From: Planctomycetaceae bacterium
GTDB lineage: Bacteria; Planctomycetota; Planctomycetia; Planctomycetales; Planctomycetaceae
Direction of reading: 5' to 3'
Assembly: GCA_028284485.1 (NCBI GenBank)
Contig: JANQRQ010000011.1
Coordinates: 62,001-126,000 of the forward strand
Length of the DNA: 64,000 nt
The translations under genes were made by a program, and so were the position numbers. The notes under the pieces are model-generated. The model made no database searches and had not been told where the DNA came from. It worked only from the letters and a program-made list of their open reading frames with translations. This document shows, one piece after another, positions 8,895 through 17,704 of the stretch (the stretch's first letter is position 1; each line of letters opens with the position of its first letter).

Positions 8895-11800
8895 ATGTCC
8901 TCCTTGAGCTCCGGCATTGGTCTGATTAGCGGACTCGACATCAACGCGATCGTCGAGACGTTGACGGCGTCGCATCGCGCAGCGACCAGCCGGTTGCAGA
9001 ACCGCGTCGCGGGATTCGAAGCGACTCAGGCGGCCATTAAGTCTTTAGAGGCGAATCTTCTTACCCTGACTTCCTCGGTTCAGGTCCTCCAATCCGACTC
9101 GCAGTTCTCGGCGGTCTCGACCTCGAATTCCGATAAGTCGCAGTTGCGGGTCACCGCGTTCTCGTCGGCACAGCCCGGCAGTTACAATTTTCAAGCTGTG
9201 CGGCTTGCGTCTGCACATCAAGTGCTTTCAACGGGGTTTGCCAATTCCGATCAGCAGGCCATAGGCGCGGGAACGTTGAAAATTGCCTCGGGTGGCGGAT
9301 TGCATCAATCGACATTATTAGGAGCGCTGAACGGGGGAGAAGGTGTGAGCCGGGGCACGATCCGTATTGGGGACCGGTCTGGCGCCACAGCAGACATTGA
9401 TTTGACGGATGCCTACACCGTCGACGACGTTCTCGATGCCATTAATAATGCCGATGGAATCGGTGTATCGGCAAGTGCACAGGGCGGCCAACTGGTGATC
9501 GAAGACACGACCGGTTCGACGGCGAGTAATTTGACTGTGGTCGATCTCGACGGGGGGAGCACCGCGGCTGACTTGGGGATCAATCAGTCCGTCGCCGATA
9601 CGGAATTGACCGGCGATGAGGTTTACTATCTGACGGGTGATTTCACACTGGATTACATCAACGATGGAAATACCTTAAGTCGGTTCAGCGGCGCGCCCGA
9701 CATTCGCTTTACACTCAGTGACGATTCAGTCATTGACGTAAATCTGGACAATGCTTCGACTCTCGATGATGTGGTCACTGCGATAAACGATCATGAGGAT
9801 AACGGAGGAAAGCTCTCGGCGGCATTGGTCGACGGCCATTTGGAACTGACCGATCTTTCCGGCGGCGGTGGTACAGAGACGTTTGCGGTCGAGGATATTA
9901 ACGGTTCGTCCGTCGTCGACGCATTGGGAATCGATGTTGCCTCGAGCGGTGATACGATTACCGGCGAACGATTATTGGCAGGAATCAGTTCCGTTTTGTT
10001 ACGAAACCTGCGAGGCGGGCAAGGGTTCGACCAGATTGGCGAAATCACTCTGACTGACCGAGCAGGGACTTCGGCAACGATCGATCTGGCGGGTGTCGAA
10101 TCTCTCGACGAAGTCTTGCAGGCGATCAACGATGCGGAAAGTTCCGGCGCGACAAAGTTGCAACTGACTGCGAGAGTCAACGATGCTGGAACTGGAATTG
10201 TCATTACCGACAACTCCACGAATCCGATCGGTAATCTGACCATTACTGACGAAGGTGGCAGTACGATCGCGACGCAACTCGGAATCACCATTGATGCGGA
10301 TGAGGAATCGGTCGATTCGGGGAATATCAATTTGCGATACGTTAACGAAGCGACCTTGCTCGACACATATGCTCCGGATGGTTCGGCCGTGTCGGAAGGG
10401 TCGTTCCTGATTATTGATTCGTCTGGAGCCGAAGCCGTTATTTCGGTGACCAGTGCTGTGAAGACCATTGGCGATGTGATCCAGCGAATCAATACCGCAG
10501 ACGGTGTTTCCGTAACCGCTGAACTCAATGAAACCGGTGATGGATTCGTGCTCATCGATGAGGCAGGCGGCGGAGATCCATTAGAAGTTCAGGAAATCAC
10601 AGGAACGACCGCTGCCGAATTGCGCATTCTCGGCGAAGGCGAGCTGAATGGCGCTAACTACGAAATCGCCAGCCGGCGAGTGACCCAGATTGATATCGAC
10701 GCAGACGACACGTTGAATGACTTGGTCGAGCAGATCAACTCGATTGGCGGCATTGTTTCGGCATCGGTTATCGACGACGGTTCGCTGTTCAATTCGAAGC
10801 GGCTGTCGTTAACGTCGACATCGACCGGAGTCGATGGACGGTTTTTTGTCGAGCAGACGGGCTTGACGCTCGAACTGAGCACAGTCTCAGAAGGCGAAGA
10901 CGCATTGCTGCGGGTTGGCACCGGGGCCGGGGCGTTCTTGAAGTCTTCAAGCTCAAACTCGTTTGAAGCAGCCGTCACCGGAATTGATGTCGAGGCACTG
11001 ACTCCCTCGGAGACGGCGGCGAGTGTCGAAATCACCCGCAAAACAAGTAACATTTCGGGCACGATCGAGGGGTTTGTCGCTGGATACAATGCGTTTCTTG
11101 GTTCGGTGGCGGAACTGACGAAGTTCGACGCAGAATCCAACACTCGCGGTATTCTCCAAGGATCAAGTGTCACACTGCGTGCTTCGAGCCGATTGGACTC
11201 GATTGTTAACAAGCGGTTCTTCGGAGAAGGACAGCCTTTCGATTCGTTGTTCGATCTTGGAGTTCGAGTGGGGTTAGACGGAAAGCTGTCGTTTGATAAA
11301 TCGGTCTTCAACGCGGCGGTCGAACAAGACTTTGACGGCGTTGCCGACTTTTTCCTTGGTCCAAAGGTCGATTTGAGTGAAACCACTCTTTTGGCCCAGC
11401 TCAATCAGGGCGAAGGGGTCACGACTGGGACGATGCGCATCACGGATCGTAGTGGCGCATCGGCCGAGATCAATCTGACGGGTGTCGCGACAATTGGCGG
11501 TGTTATCGATGCCATTAACGGCAATGCCGACATTGCGGTTACCGCAACGATTGATGATGGGCGGATCGTACTTTCGGATACATCGGGATCAACGGATTCC
11601 GATCTGGTTGTCGAAGATCTGGATGGTGGAAGTATGGCGGCCGATCTCGGTATCGAGAAGTCGGTTGCGTCGGCGACATTGACGGGCAGCACCTTGGAGT
11701 TTCGCTCCGATGGGGCCGCCAAACAACTTCAGAATACAATCGACAGTCTGACTGACCCGTTTACGGGATTATTCGCCATTGAGGTGAATTCCCTTCAAGA

Positions 11801-11987
11801 TTCGGCAGACTCGTTGACGCGACGGATCGACCAACTCAACGACATACTCGACTCGAGAACACAACGCCTGGTACGGGAATTCTTCGTCATGGAAGAGATA
11901 TTAGGTCAATTAACTTCGCAGCAGAATTCCATCGCCAACATATCCGCGCTGAGAATCAACCCTGTTGGAAAAGGGATTCTCCCATAG
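8895..11987 (+). CDS. fliD: Flagellar hook-associated protein 2 (filament cap), enlarged
   Basis: 1030 residues, about twice the usual FliD. The N-terminal domain (residues 1-120, GIGLISGLDINAIVETL) and C-terminal domain (about 690-1030) are recognisable. The coiled-coil end reads QDSADSLTRRIDQLNDILDS. Between them lie four tandem, diverged ~100-residue units of the flagellin/hook IN type (about 138-229, 237-346, 360-464, 480-580), each running from a GTIRI-DRSGA-type strand to an ADLGI-type end. A fifth unit (about 828-920), closely similar to the first, is inserted inside the C-terminal domain. The protein is exported, caps the filament and helps flagellin fold; FliS lies next to it. The start follows family convention; only a weak GAG precedes it. 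Confidence 0.93.
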   Translation: MSSLSSGIGLISGLDINAIVETLTASHRAATSRLQNRVAGFEATQAAIKSLEANLLTLTSSVQVLQSDSQFSAVSTSNSDKSQLRVTAFSSAQPGSYNFQAVRLASAHQVLSTGFANSDQQAIGAGTLKIASGGGLHQSTLLGALNGGEGVSRGTIRIGDRSGATADIDLTDAYTVDDVLDAINNADGIGVSASAQGGQLVIEDTTGSTASNLTVVDLDGGSTAADLGINQSVADTELTGDEVYYLTGDFTLDYINDGNTLSRFSGAPDIRFTLSDDSVIDVNLDNASTLDDVVTAINDHEDNGGKLSAALVDGHLELTDLSGGGGTETFAVEDINGSSVVDALGIDVASSGDTITGERLLAGISSVLLRNLRGGQGFDQIGEITLTDRAGTSATIDLAGVESLDEVLQAINDAESSGATKLQLTARVNDAGTGIVITDNSTNPIGNLTITDEGGSTIATQLGITIDADEESVDSGNINLRYVNEATLLDTYAPDGSAVSEGSFLIIDSSGAEAVISVTSAVKTIGDVIQRINTADGVSVTAELNETGDGFVLIDEAGGGDPLEVQEITGTTAAELRILGEGELNGANYEIASRRVTQIDIDADDTLNDLVEQINSIGGIVSASVIDDGSLFNSKRLSLTSTSTGVDGRFFVEQTGLTLELSTVSEGEDALLRVGTGAGAFLKSSSSNSFEAAVTGIDVEALTPSETAASVEITRKTSNISGTIEGFVAGYNAFLGSVAELTKFDAESNTRGILQGSSVTLRASSRLDSIVNKRFFGEGQPFDSLFDLGVRVGLDGKLSFDKSVFNAAVEQDFDGVADFFLGPKVDLSETTLLAQLNQGEGVTTGTMRITDRSGASAEINLTGVATIGGVIDAINGNADIAVTATIDDGRIVLSDTSGSTDSDLVVEDLDGGSMAADLGIEKSVASATLTGSTLEFRSDGAAKQLQNTIDSLTDPFTGLFAIEVNSLQDSADSLTRRIDQLNDILDSRTQRLVREFFVMEEILGQLTSQQNSIANISALRINPVGKGILP

Positions 11988-12178
11988 CGCCTAGAAATTG
12001 GCGGCAATGATGGAATTGCGATTGTCATGACGAATCCATTGTGACGAACCGATCCACGTTCCGTATGAAGTACGATTGACGTAAGACATTGAAGGGACAA
12101 CCGCGTCACGCCAGGAAGTGGTGAAGTATCCCGAACATCTGAGCATTGGCAGAATACACAACGACATGGAGTAACCTC

Positions 12179-12607
12179 GTGGGACTTGCCGACGAATACC
12201 TCGAAAACCAAGTCATGACCGCGACCCCAGCACGGTTGCATCTGATGGTCGTGGATGGCGCCATCCGCTATGCGAAACTCGCCGTGGAGTCATTGGAAAA
12301 TGACGACATCGAGGGATGGCATATGGCGCTGAATCGCAGCCGGCAGTTCGTTTGTGAAATTGTCGGCGGGTTGGATTCCGAGGTGGCTCCGGAAATCGCT
12401 GAGAACTTGAAGGCGCTTTTCGCATTCGTACTACAAAAAATGATGCTCGCCGACGCCGAGCGTGACCCGGAAATGGTCCGTGCCGCATTGAGCGTCCTGG
12501 AGATCCACCGCGAGACATGGTTAATGCTGCAGGAACAACTTCTGAAGGAAAAGTCCCCGAAATCCGGCGGGGTCAATGAGCCGCATGTAACGTCTTGGAC
12601 GACCTAA
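12179..12607 (+). CDS. fliS: Flagellar export chaperone FliS
   Basis: 142 residues from a GTG at 12179. I prefer this to an upstream in-frame TTG at 12146 because GGAG lies 7 nt before the GTG and family members begin close to YLENQV. The sequence YLENQVMTATPARLHLMVVDGAIRYA is the typical first helix of FliS. The rest is predicted all-helical, as expected for the four-helix chaperone that binds the flagellin C-terminus in the cytosol and prevents early polymerisation. It lies 190 bp after fliD. Its TAA stop is also the first triplet of a dispersed repeat (copy 2). Confidence 0.92.
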   Translation: MGLADEYLENQVMTATPARLHLMVVDGAIRYAKLAVESLENDDIEGWHMALNRSRQFVCEIVGGLDSEVAPEIAENLKALFAFVLQKMMLADAERDPEMVRAALSVLEIHRETWLMLQEQLLKEKSPKSGGVNEPHVTSWTT

Positions 12608-12709
12608 AGCGGTTGGCATTTTCTTGTGGGCGTTTCTGACTCGTGGGAGCTAGCACTCACAGAACAAGACGCGATTGTCGCGGCCAATAGTCAGCGGAAT
12701 ACGCTGTAG
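12605..12709 (+). repeat. Dispersed ~105-bp 3'-UTR repeat, copy 2
   Basis: Begins with the fliS stop codon TAA followed by AGCGGTTGGC and runs codirectionally with fliS to CTGTAG. Internal hairpins are GCGATTGTCGC and CAGCGGAATACGCTG. The middle hairpin is weakened (GACTCGTGGGAGCTAGC). Confidence 0.85.
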
Positions 12710-12755
12710 AACGCGCTGATCGACAAGTCGTACGTCAAGGACGTGTGGATTCCGC

Positions 12756-13733
12756 TTACTTGAAGCTCAGTTCATCTGCCTGTGGCAATTCATCGAGATC
12801 GCCCAGTCCAAACAACGATAAGAAACGATCGGTTGTTTTGTACTGAATCGCCTGCTTGTCCTCTTCTGAGCGATCAATGCTGATCAACTCGCGGCGAAGC
12901 AGTTGGCGTAACGAACCTCCGGCATTGGGTTTGCCGAGTTCCTCGAGTTGTTGCTTTGTGATCGGCTGTCGATACGCAACGACGGCGAGTACTTCGAGTA
13001 CTTCCTGCGAGAGTTTGACATCTTTCGGGCCAAGGCCAAAGACGCGATTCTGAATGCGGTGGTACTCGGAGCGCAGTCCGAGGCGATAGCCGCCTTCGAC
13101 AAGGCGAATCTCGTAGGGTCGAGCTTCCGCTTGGTATTGCTGATTGAGTTCGCTAATGGAATCCTCGACGAAATCCTGATCAAAAGTTCCACGCAGCAGA
13201 TGAGACAATTGCTTTGTCGTTAACGGAGGCCCGCCGACGAACAACGCTGCTTCAATGATTCGCAATGGTGTCACACGAGACGCCGACTCTTCAGCAGAAT
13301 TGTCAGGGGAATCGTCTTCGGATGACTCGACCGTTTCATCTTTCGACTGGCTGGAGTCGTCGTCAGAGCCGCTGCCTGCCTTCTGCTCATCAGCGGGGTG
13401 AGATTGCTCGTTTTCCGGTCCATTCGAGGAATGTTCGCCGACCGCTGTTGGATCAACATGCATTTCGGCGTCATCAGTCTGGGGGGTTAGCGAGTCTTCG
13501 GTCTCGAGCGACTCGTCGTCGTCAGTCGTCAAACCAAGTTCAAGTTCGATCGCTTCGTTGGCTTCCAACGCCCGGCGGTAAGCTTCCTCGATGTCTTCCT
13601 CGATGACCTGGGGTGGCTCACTTTGAATGGTGTCGTCAACCGAATGGGGATCCTGTTGCTGTTGCAAATTTTCCGTTTCGGATGATGAGTTCGCTACGTC
13701 ATCTTGGGAAGCTGCAGATTCCGGGGTATTCAA
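12756..13733 (-). CDS. scpB: Segregation and condensation protein B
   Basis: 325 residues, much longer than the usual ~200. The C-terminal ~170 residues are the ScpB double winged helix (TPLRIIEAALFVGGPPLTTK, then VLEVLAVVAYRQPITKQQLEELG). They are preceded by ~150 residues of Asp/Glu/Ser-rich, probably disordered sequence. ScpB binds ScpA and regulates the SMC condensin ring during chromosome segregation; no scpA is in the window. The start is TTG at 13733, with GGAG 8 nt upstream. It is separated from the upstream redoxin gene by two copies of the dispersed repeat. Confidence 0.93.
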   Translation of the reverse strand: MNTPESAASQDDVANSSSETENLQQQQDPHSVDDTIQSEPPQVIEEDIEEAYRRALEANEAIELELGLTTDDDESLETEDSLTPQTDDAEMHVDPTAVGEHSSNGPENEQSHPADEQKAGSGSDDDSSQSKDETVESSEDDSPDNSAEESASRVTPLRIIEAALFVGGPPLTTKQLSHLLRGTFDQDFVEDSISELNQQYQAEARPYEIRLVEGGYRLGLRSEYHRIQNRVFGLGPKDVKLSQEVLEVLAVVAYRQPITKQQLEELGKPNAGGSLRQLLRRELISIDRSEEDKQAIQYKTTDRFLSLFGLGDLDELPQADELSFK

Positions 13734-13772
13734 TGCTTCGACTCCATTCGATGCATTACGATCTGAGAGCCA

Positions 13773-13869
13773 TTACAGCGCCTTACTCTGACTTGTGGCC
13801 GCGACGATCGCGTTTGGTTCTGTGAGTGCTGGCTCTAGAAACGCTCACAAGAAATAGTAAACCGCTCTA
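13773..13869 (-). repeat. Dispersed 3'-UTR repeat, copy 3
   Basis: Reads leftward from TAGAGCGGTTTAC (13869) to CTGTAA. It is shortened to 97 bp by loss of part of the central hairpin. The CGCGATCGTCGCG hairpin is intact. It lies between copy 4 and scpB, codirectional with both flanking genes. Confidence 0.8.
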
Positions 13870-14065
13870 AGGTGAATCCGAAGGACGATGGCGTGCAGTG
13901 AAGTTGGGCGATCCAAGACAGCTGCCAAAGGGGGTGCACAATATAGTTTGCACAGGGGATTTACCGCAATACGAGCAGATTCTCGGTAACGATCCGCCTG
14001 TCTTGTGCGTGTTTTTTCGAGACTAGGCCGAAATGCCGTAGCGATCTGGCTAAGCCGAACCGTTC

Positions 14066-14164
14066 CCTGCCATACACTGTGGTACGCGGACGTATGGCCA
14101 CGGCAATCGTCTTTGCCGGCTCCCACGAGCCAGAGACGCCCACGAGAAAAAGAAAACCGCCCTA
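14066..14164 (-). repeat. Dispersed 3'-UTR repeat, copy 4
   Basis: Begins at the TAG stop of the redoxin gene (14162-14164) and reads leftward. The first half (TTTTTCTCGTGGGCGTCTC, then GGCTCGTGGGAGCC) is well conserved. The second half, past the third hairpin, is decayed, so the left boundary is approximate. Confidence 0.75.
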
Positions 14165-15247
14165 GTTCTGTAGCTTGCTGAGTTCGTCGATGACTGTTGT
14201 TGGAGTCGGGCGATCATTGAAAGACTCACCACGGTGCGCGAATCGCAGGGTTCCCTTTCGATCAACGATAAACGTTGCCGGACGGTTGCTCACCTCGGTG
14301 TGAATACGCATTTGGAACGCCACTCCGTAGGTCGCGCTGACCGTTTGGCTGGGATCCATTAGCAATGGATACTGCAAATCATCGGTTGAAAACCCGGTCT
14401 CTTTAAGCAAAAACCGAGCCGACCATTCTTCATGCGGGTCGATAGCCAACAACTGTGCATCGAGTCCTTCGATCTTTTGCAACTGATCTCGCAACTGCCC
14501 GAGTTGCCCATGACAAACCGGTCAGGTATCGCCGTAGATGAACACCAAAACGACTGCCTGTTTATCTCGGAATTGGCTCAATCGAAACGATTTGCCATTC
14601 GCAGACGTCAATTCGAAATCTGGCGCCGGTTTTCCGACGATCGCAGAATCAATTCGAGCCGGATCCCAGCTATGCAATTGCTCGATGGCACTCGGGTCGA
14701 TGGCAGCATTCTTACGCTCGATTGCGTATTGAATGTGCTTTTTGACATCGCGATTTGATTCCGCCTCCAGCAATTCCGGCCAAGGAACGGTTGCCGCTTT
14801 CTCACCCGACATACCAAGGGAATCGACGGCGTAGAGCCGGACGGCCGCGGTATCATCATTTCGGGCGATGTCGAGCAGCGGGTCGACAGGGACTTCAGAG
14901 CCGAGATAACCCAGGGTTTGGGCTGCCAGAATGCGCTGTGGCTCGGAACCCTTTTCGAGAATCTTTAGCAATACAGGAATTGCCGCTTCCGGTTGCTTGA
15001 CCAAACCCTGAAGCGTCAACATACGCGACCGCCAGCCGCGGTCTTCCAACGGTTTTATGAAATCGGGACGTCTGCGGGAACCTCCAACCCATTTGGCGGT
15101 TGCGGAAGTTTCGGCAAATCGTTGCATCAACTCTTGGGGAGCGACTTGCGGCTCATCAGCCACTGCCGACGTGGCGGAAATGCTTCCAATGATTAGAAAA
15201 ACGGCGATGCGAATTGGTTGTGATTTCATCATGGAGAATCGATCCAT
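14162..15247 (-). CDS. Putative selenoprotein: HEAT-repeat / AhpC-TSA peroxiredoxin with in-frame TGA (Sec) at the active site
   Basis: 361 residues if the TGA at 14522-14524 is read as selenocysteine. The N-terminus has a signal peptide (hydrophobic stretch IAVFLIIGSISATSAVA, cleavage likely before DEP). Residues ~60-190 contain HEAT-like repeats (QRILAAQTLGYLGSE, AAVRLYAVDSLGMSGE). Residues ~205-361 are a redoxin domain: VGKPAPDFELTSANGK, then AVVLVFIYGDT-U-PVCHGQLGQL, then YPLLMDPSQTVSATYGV and ATFIVDRKGTLRF. The TGA falls exactly on the first residue of the CxxC motif (Sec242, Cys245). The reading frame and homology continue without shift on both sides, which argues against a pseudogene or two genes. 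A SECIS-like hairpin follows. It is predicted to reduce peroxides or disulfides outside the cytoplasm. Its stop codon is supplied by repeat copy 4. Confidence 0.8.
14491..14507 (-). promoter_or_regulatory. Candidate bacterial SECIS hairpin
   Basis: In the mRNA, 14 nt after the UGA, GCAACU pairs perfectly with AGUUGC around the loop CGGGC. The apical loop therefore starts 20 nt after UGA, within the usual 16-37 nt window, is 5 nt long and has G as its second base. All of this fits the known bacterial SECIS pattern recognised by SelB. The stem is short, and I have not computed folding energy. Confidence 0.65.
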
Positions 15248-15383
15248 TGAGCTTCAATCGTTGGCATGCTTGGCAAATGTGGCGTTATGTCGAGGCTGTT
15301 CAAAGAGTGGCAAAATCGTGAAGTGCCGAGACTCGTCGCAGACGGTTGCCGTCATGCTCGATGCAACCGAAAATGTTGAGTCA

Positions 15384-15842
15384 CTACTGCTGATTCCAAG
15401 CCAGCATCAGCATACCGTTGGTTGGTTGCGAAGACGAGACATTTCCCGCTGAGGCCTGAAGAACTCGGCTATGTGAAGGCTGCCTGCGAGCGTTTCGTTC
15501 GCTGGACGCGCGCATCCTTTCGATCTTTCTTCGACAGGGCTCGCAGTGTTCGAGGTGCAACTGGATTCGATCTGCAGTCGCCCGACTTAATTCGCCTCGG
15601 ACAAATTGTGCTGCGTTTGCGATGACCTGCTCGCAGCTAATGCCACCATAATTCATTGCCGTTGGTTCGGGCCGCGAAAAGAAGACTGTGGATCCAATCA
15701 ATAAGACAACGACGGTGGCGACAGAAGCGGCGCGTCGGGCAAACTGAATTCGACGACGAGACTTAAGCGCACCGACGAGACGCGTAATTTCCCCGGTTTC
15801 GCAGTTTTTCCAGCCCCCATTTTGTGACTCGCGGGAAGCCAT
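15384..15842 (-). CDS. Membrane protein with anti-sigma-type zinc finger after the TM segment
   Basis: 152 residues from MASRESQNGG; an ATG 16 codons upstream is possible. One membrane segment lies at residues ~40-56 (SVATVVVLLIGSTVFF). It is followed by CEQVIANAAQFVRGELSRAT and HLEHCEPCRR, the C-x~30-HxxxCxxC signature of the anti-sigma zf-HC2 zinc finger. In typical anti-sigma factors the zinc finger precedes the membrane segment and is cytoplasmic. Here the order is reversed and the basic region KSRRRIQFARR precedes the TM, predicting an N-in topology with an external zinc finger. No sigma-factor gene is adjacent. Function is therefore unassigned; it may be an anti-sigma-like redox or zinc sensor. 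Confidence 0.7.
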   Translation of the reverse strand: MASRESQNGGWKNCETGEITRLVGALKSRRRIQFARRAASVATVVVLLIGSTVFFSRPEPTAMNYGGISCEQVIANAAQFVRGELSRATADRIQLHLEHCEPCRRKIERMRASSERNARRQPSHSRVLQASAGNVSSSQPTNGMLMLAWNQQ

Positions 15843-15972
15843 GCTCAAACGACCTTTCGAATGAGAGTATCGGCACACCGATTGTGCCATTCCCTATCAG
15901 AGATTATCGTCACGGTACAATATCCCGTCTGTGAAGCAGTTCACACTTTGCAACTATGCTCCGGATTTCGAC

Positions 15973-16737
15973 TTACATCTCCACGCGTGCCGAATGCAAA
16001 CGTGGATTTTGGTGTTGTTTGCTGTTTGCGGTATTTGGAATCTGGGCATCGATGTCGGCTGCCAGCCGTTCAATTTGTTTAAGCACGATTCGTCGCCTGC
16101 GAATCTCCAGCAGTCCCTCTGCCTGCAATTCGCCGAGCAATACGGTTACTGTTTCGCGCGTGCTGCCAATGATATTGGCCAACTCTTGATGAGAGAGTTT
16201 GATCCCGATCAAGGTGCCATCGTCGGTCGATTGTCCGTATTTCTCTGCAAGCTCGAGTAAGAGATAAACAAGTCGTTCCCGATTAGATCGAAAGAGCAGC
16301 GATTTGAGGCGTCGTTCGAGCCGTTGCCTTCTCAACCCCATGAGTTTGGTGACTCCCAGCGAGACGTCCGCATGACTTTCCATCAGTCGCTGGATTTCTT
16401 GCCCGGGGATATGAATCACGACCGAGCGTTCCATGGCTTCGGCAAACTCTTCCCGGGCTCCGGTGTCGAGTACGGCAAGTTCCCCAAATAGCTCGCCAGG
16501 ATCAATCAACGCCAAGACGGCCTGTTTGCCGTCTCCCGTAATGTGATAAAGCTTGATTCGGCCAGACGACAGCAAAAAGACCGAATGACTCTGATCGGAA
16601 GGTAAATAAACCAGTTCGCCCCGCTTGAAGGTACGAGACTGTGCGCACGATTCGACTCGGCTAATTTCTTCCGGCGTCAAACGCTCGAAGAGACTACAGT
16701 TTTTGAGGTACCAGAGCTTTTGGTCCATCCGACTCAA
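15973..16737 (-). CDS. Crp/Fnr-family transcriptional regulator
   Basis: 254 residues. Residues ~15-130 form a cyclic-nucleotide-binding-like beta barrel (VFLLSSGRIKLYHITGDGKQ, GELFGELAVLDTG). Residues ~150-225 form a Crp-type winged helix (IKLSHQELANIIGSTRETVTVLLGELQAEGLLE), where the recognition-helix motif STRETV is typical. The barrel lacks the RS pair of the cAMP phosphate-binding cassette (it has AREEFAE), so its ligand is not predictable. It has only one Cys near the N-terminus, arguing against an Fnr-type iron-sulfur cluster. Cytoplasmic DNA-binding regulator; targets unknown. Confidence 0.9.
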   Translation of the reverse strand: MSRMDQKLWYLKNCSLFERLTPEEISRVESCAQSRTFKRGELVYLPSDQSHSVFLLSSGRIKLYHITGDGKQAVLALIDPGELFGELAVLDTGAREEFAEAMERSVVIHIPGQEIQRLMESHADVSLGVTKLMGLRRQRLERRLKSLLFRSNRERLVYLLLELAEKYGQSTDDGTLIGIKLSHQELANIIGSTRETVTVLLGELQAEGLLEIRRRRIVLKQIERLAADIDAQIPNTANSKQHQNPRLHSARVEM

Positions 16738-16875
16738 CCTCGGACGAGCGTACGCGACCCGTGATCAATTGCTGGGTACGGTCGTATCAACCGTCGAGTC
16801 GAGCATAGCTGACCGATTTGTCACCAGCAAGGGGACTACAACTCTCGCCGCCTCTCGGTCGAAATCTTTCGAGTT

Positions 16876-17544
16876 TCAAGCTTGCGCAAGCAAAGCGGGC
16901 GGAACGCCGATGCCGATCACATGGGCTTGACCGACGTATTCTTCTGCAGAATCGGCTTCAAACCCCGTTTTCAACGCGACAAACGTTGCCGTCTGTTCTG
17001 CCCGAACGCAGCTTCCCAACGGCCGCCCGGTATCGCAATCAAGGCCGGATGGCAAATCGACCGCGAAGACGCGTTTTTGAGCCTGATTGATGGCATCGAT
17101 CGTTGTGGCCATCGGCGGGCGGATTTCTCCTCGTGTTCCTGTTCCCAACAGGGCATCGACGATCCACTCGGCTGGTTCAAGCTCGTTTTTGATTTCCGAG
17201 ATGTCGACATTCTCGCGTATGACGCGCATCGGCGTCCGCGCATGCTCGAGTATTGTGTAATTCGTTAATGCGTCTGGGCTCAGCTTTTCCGGTGCTCCGA
17301 ACAGAAGAACCTGGACCTGATATCGATGGATTTCGAGATGACGGGCAATGACAAATCCATCTCCACCGTTGTTTCCCGTACCCGCACAGATGACGATGGG
17401 GCCAGACGGGGCGAACGAAATCAGCAGTTCTGCGGCTCCTCTTCCTGCATTTTCCATTAAGATGATGGACGGAATCTGAAACTGCTCGACGGCTCGCCGG
17501 TCGATTGCTCGCACTTGATCTCTCGAAAGAGCGCCTACAGACAT
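16876..17544 (-). CDS. nnrE: NAD(P)H-hydrate epimerase
   Basis: 222 residues starting at MSVGALSRDQVRAID. Longer upstream reading is possible, but this ATG has GGGAGAAGG about 5 nt upstream. YjeF_N fold: SIILMENAGRGAAELL, CAGTGNNGGDGFVIARHL (nucleotide-binding loop), WIVDALLGTGTRGE and AVDLPSGLDCDTG. It interconverts R- and S-forms of damaged NAD(P)HX so that the dehydratase can repair them. In many bacteria it is fused to the dehydratase NnrD; here only the epimerase half is present. Divergent from the SDR gene. Confidence 0.92.
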   Translation of the reverse strand: MSVGALSRDQVRAIDRRAVEQFQIPSIILMENAGRGAAELLISFAPSGPIVICAGTGNNGGDGFVIARHLEIHRYQVQVLLFGAPEKLSPDALTNYTILEHARTPMRVIRENVDISEIKNELEPAEWIVDALLGTGTRGEIRPPMATTIDAINQAQKRVFAVDLPSGLDCDTGRPLGSCVRAEQTATFVALKTGFEADSAEEYVGQAHVIGIGVPPALLAQA

Positions 17545-17704
17545 AGAGCCTTCTCCCGTGATTAGCGATACATGGTTGCGTAACTCAAAGCAATTTCGGG
17601 GGTTATCTAAGCATTCTCTCACTTTTAATTCTATGTTAATCTGATACGATTTCGATTCGAAGGTAAGGAAACGCGATTCTGTCTCTCGGACAGGAGGCCG
17701 ATTA

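Noticed and set aside
14162-14494. Separate redoxin-half gene starting at TTG 14494
   Set aside because: It is in frame with the upstream gene across a single TGA, has no ribosome binding site, and would lack the first half of the redoxin fold. The one-gene selenoprotein reading explains both halves.
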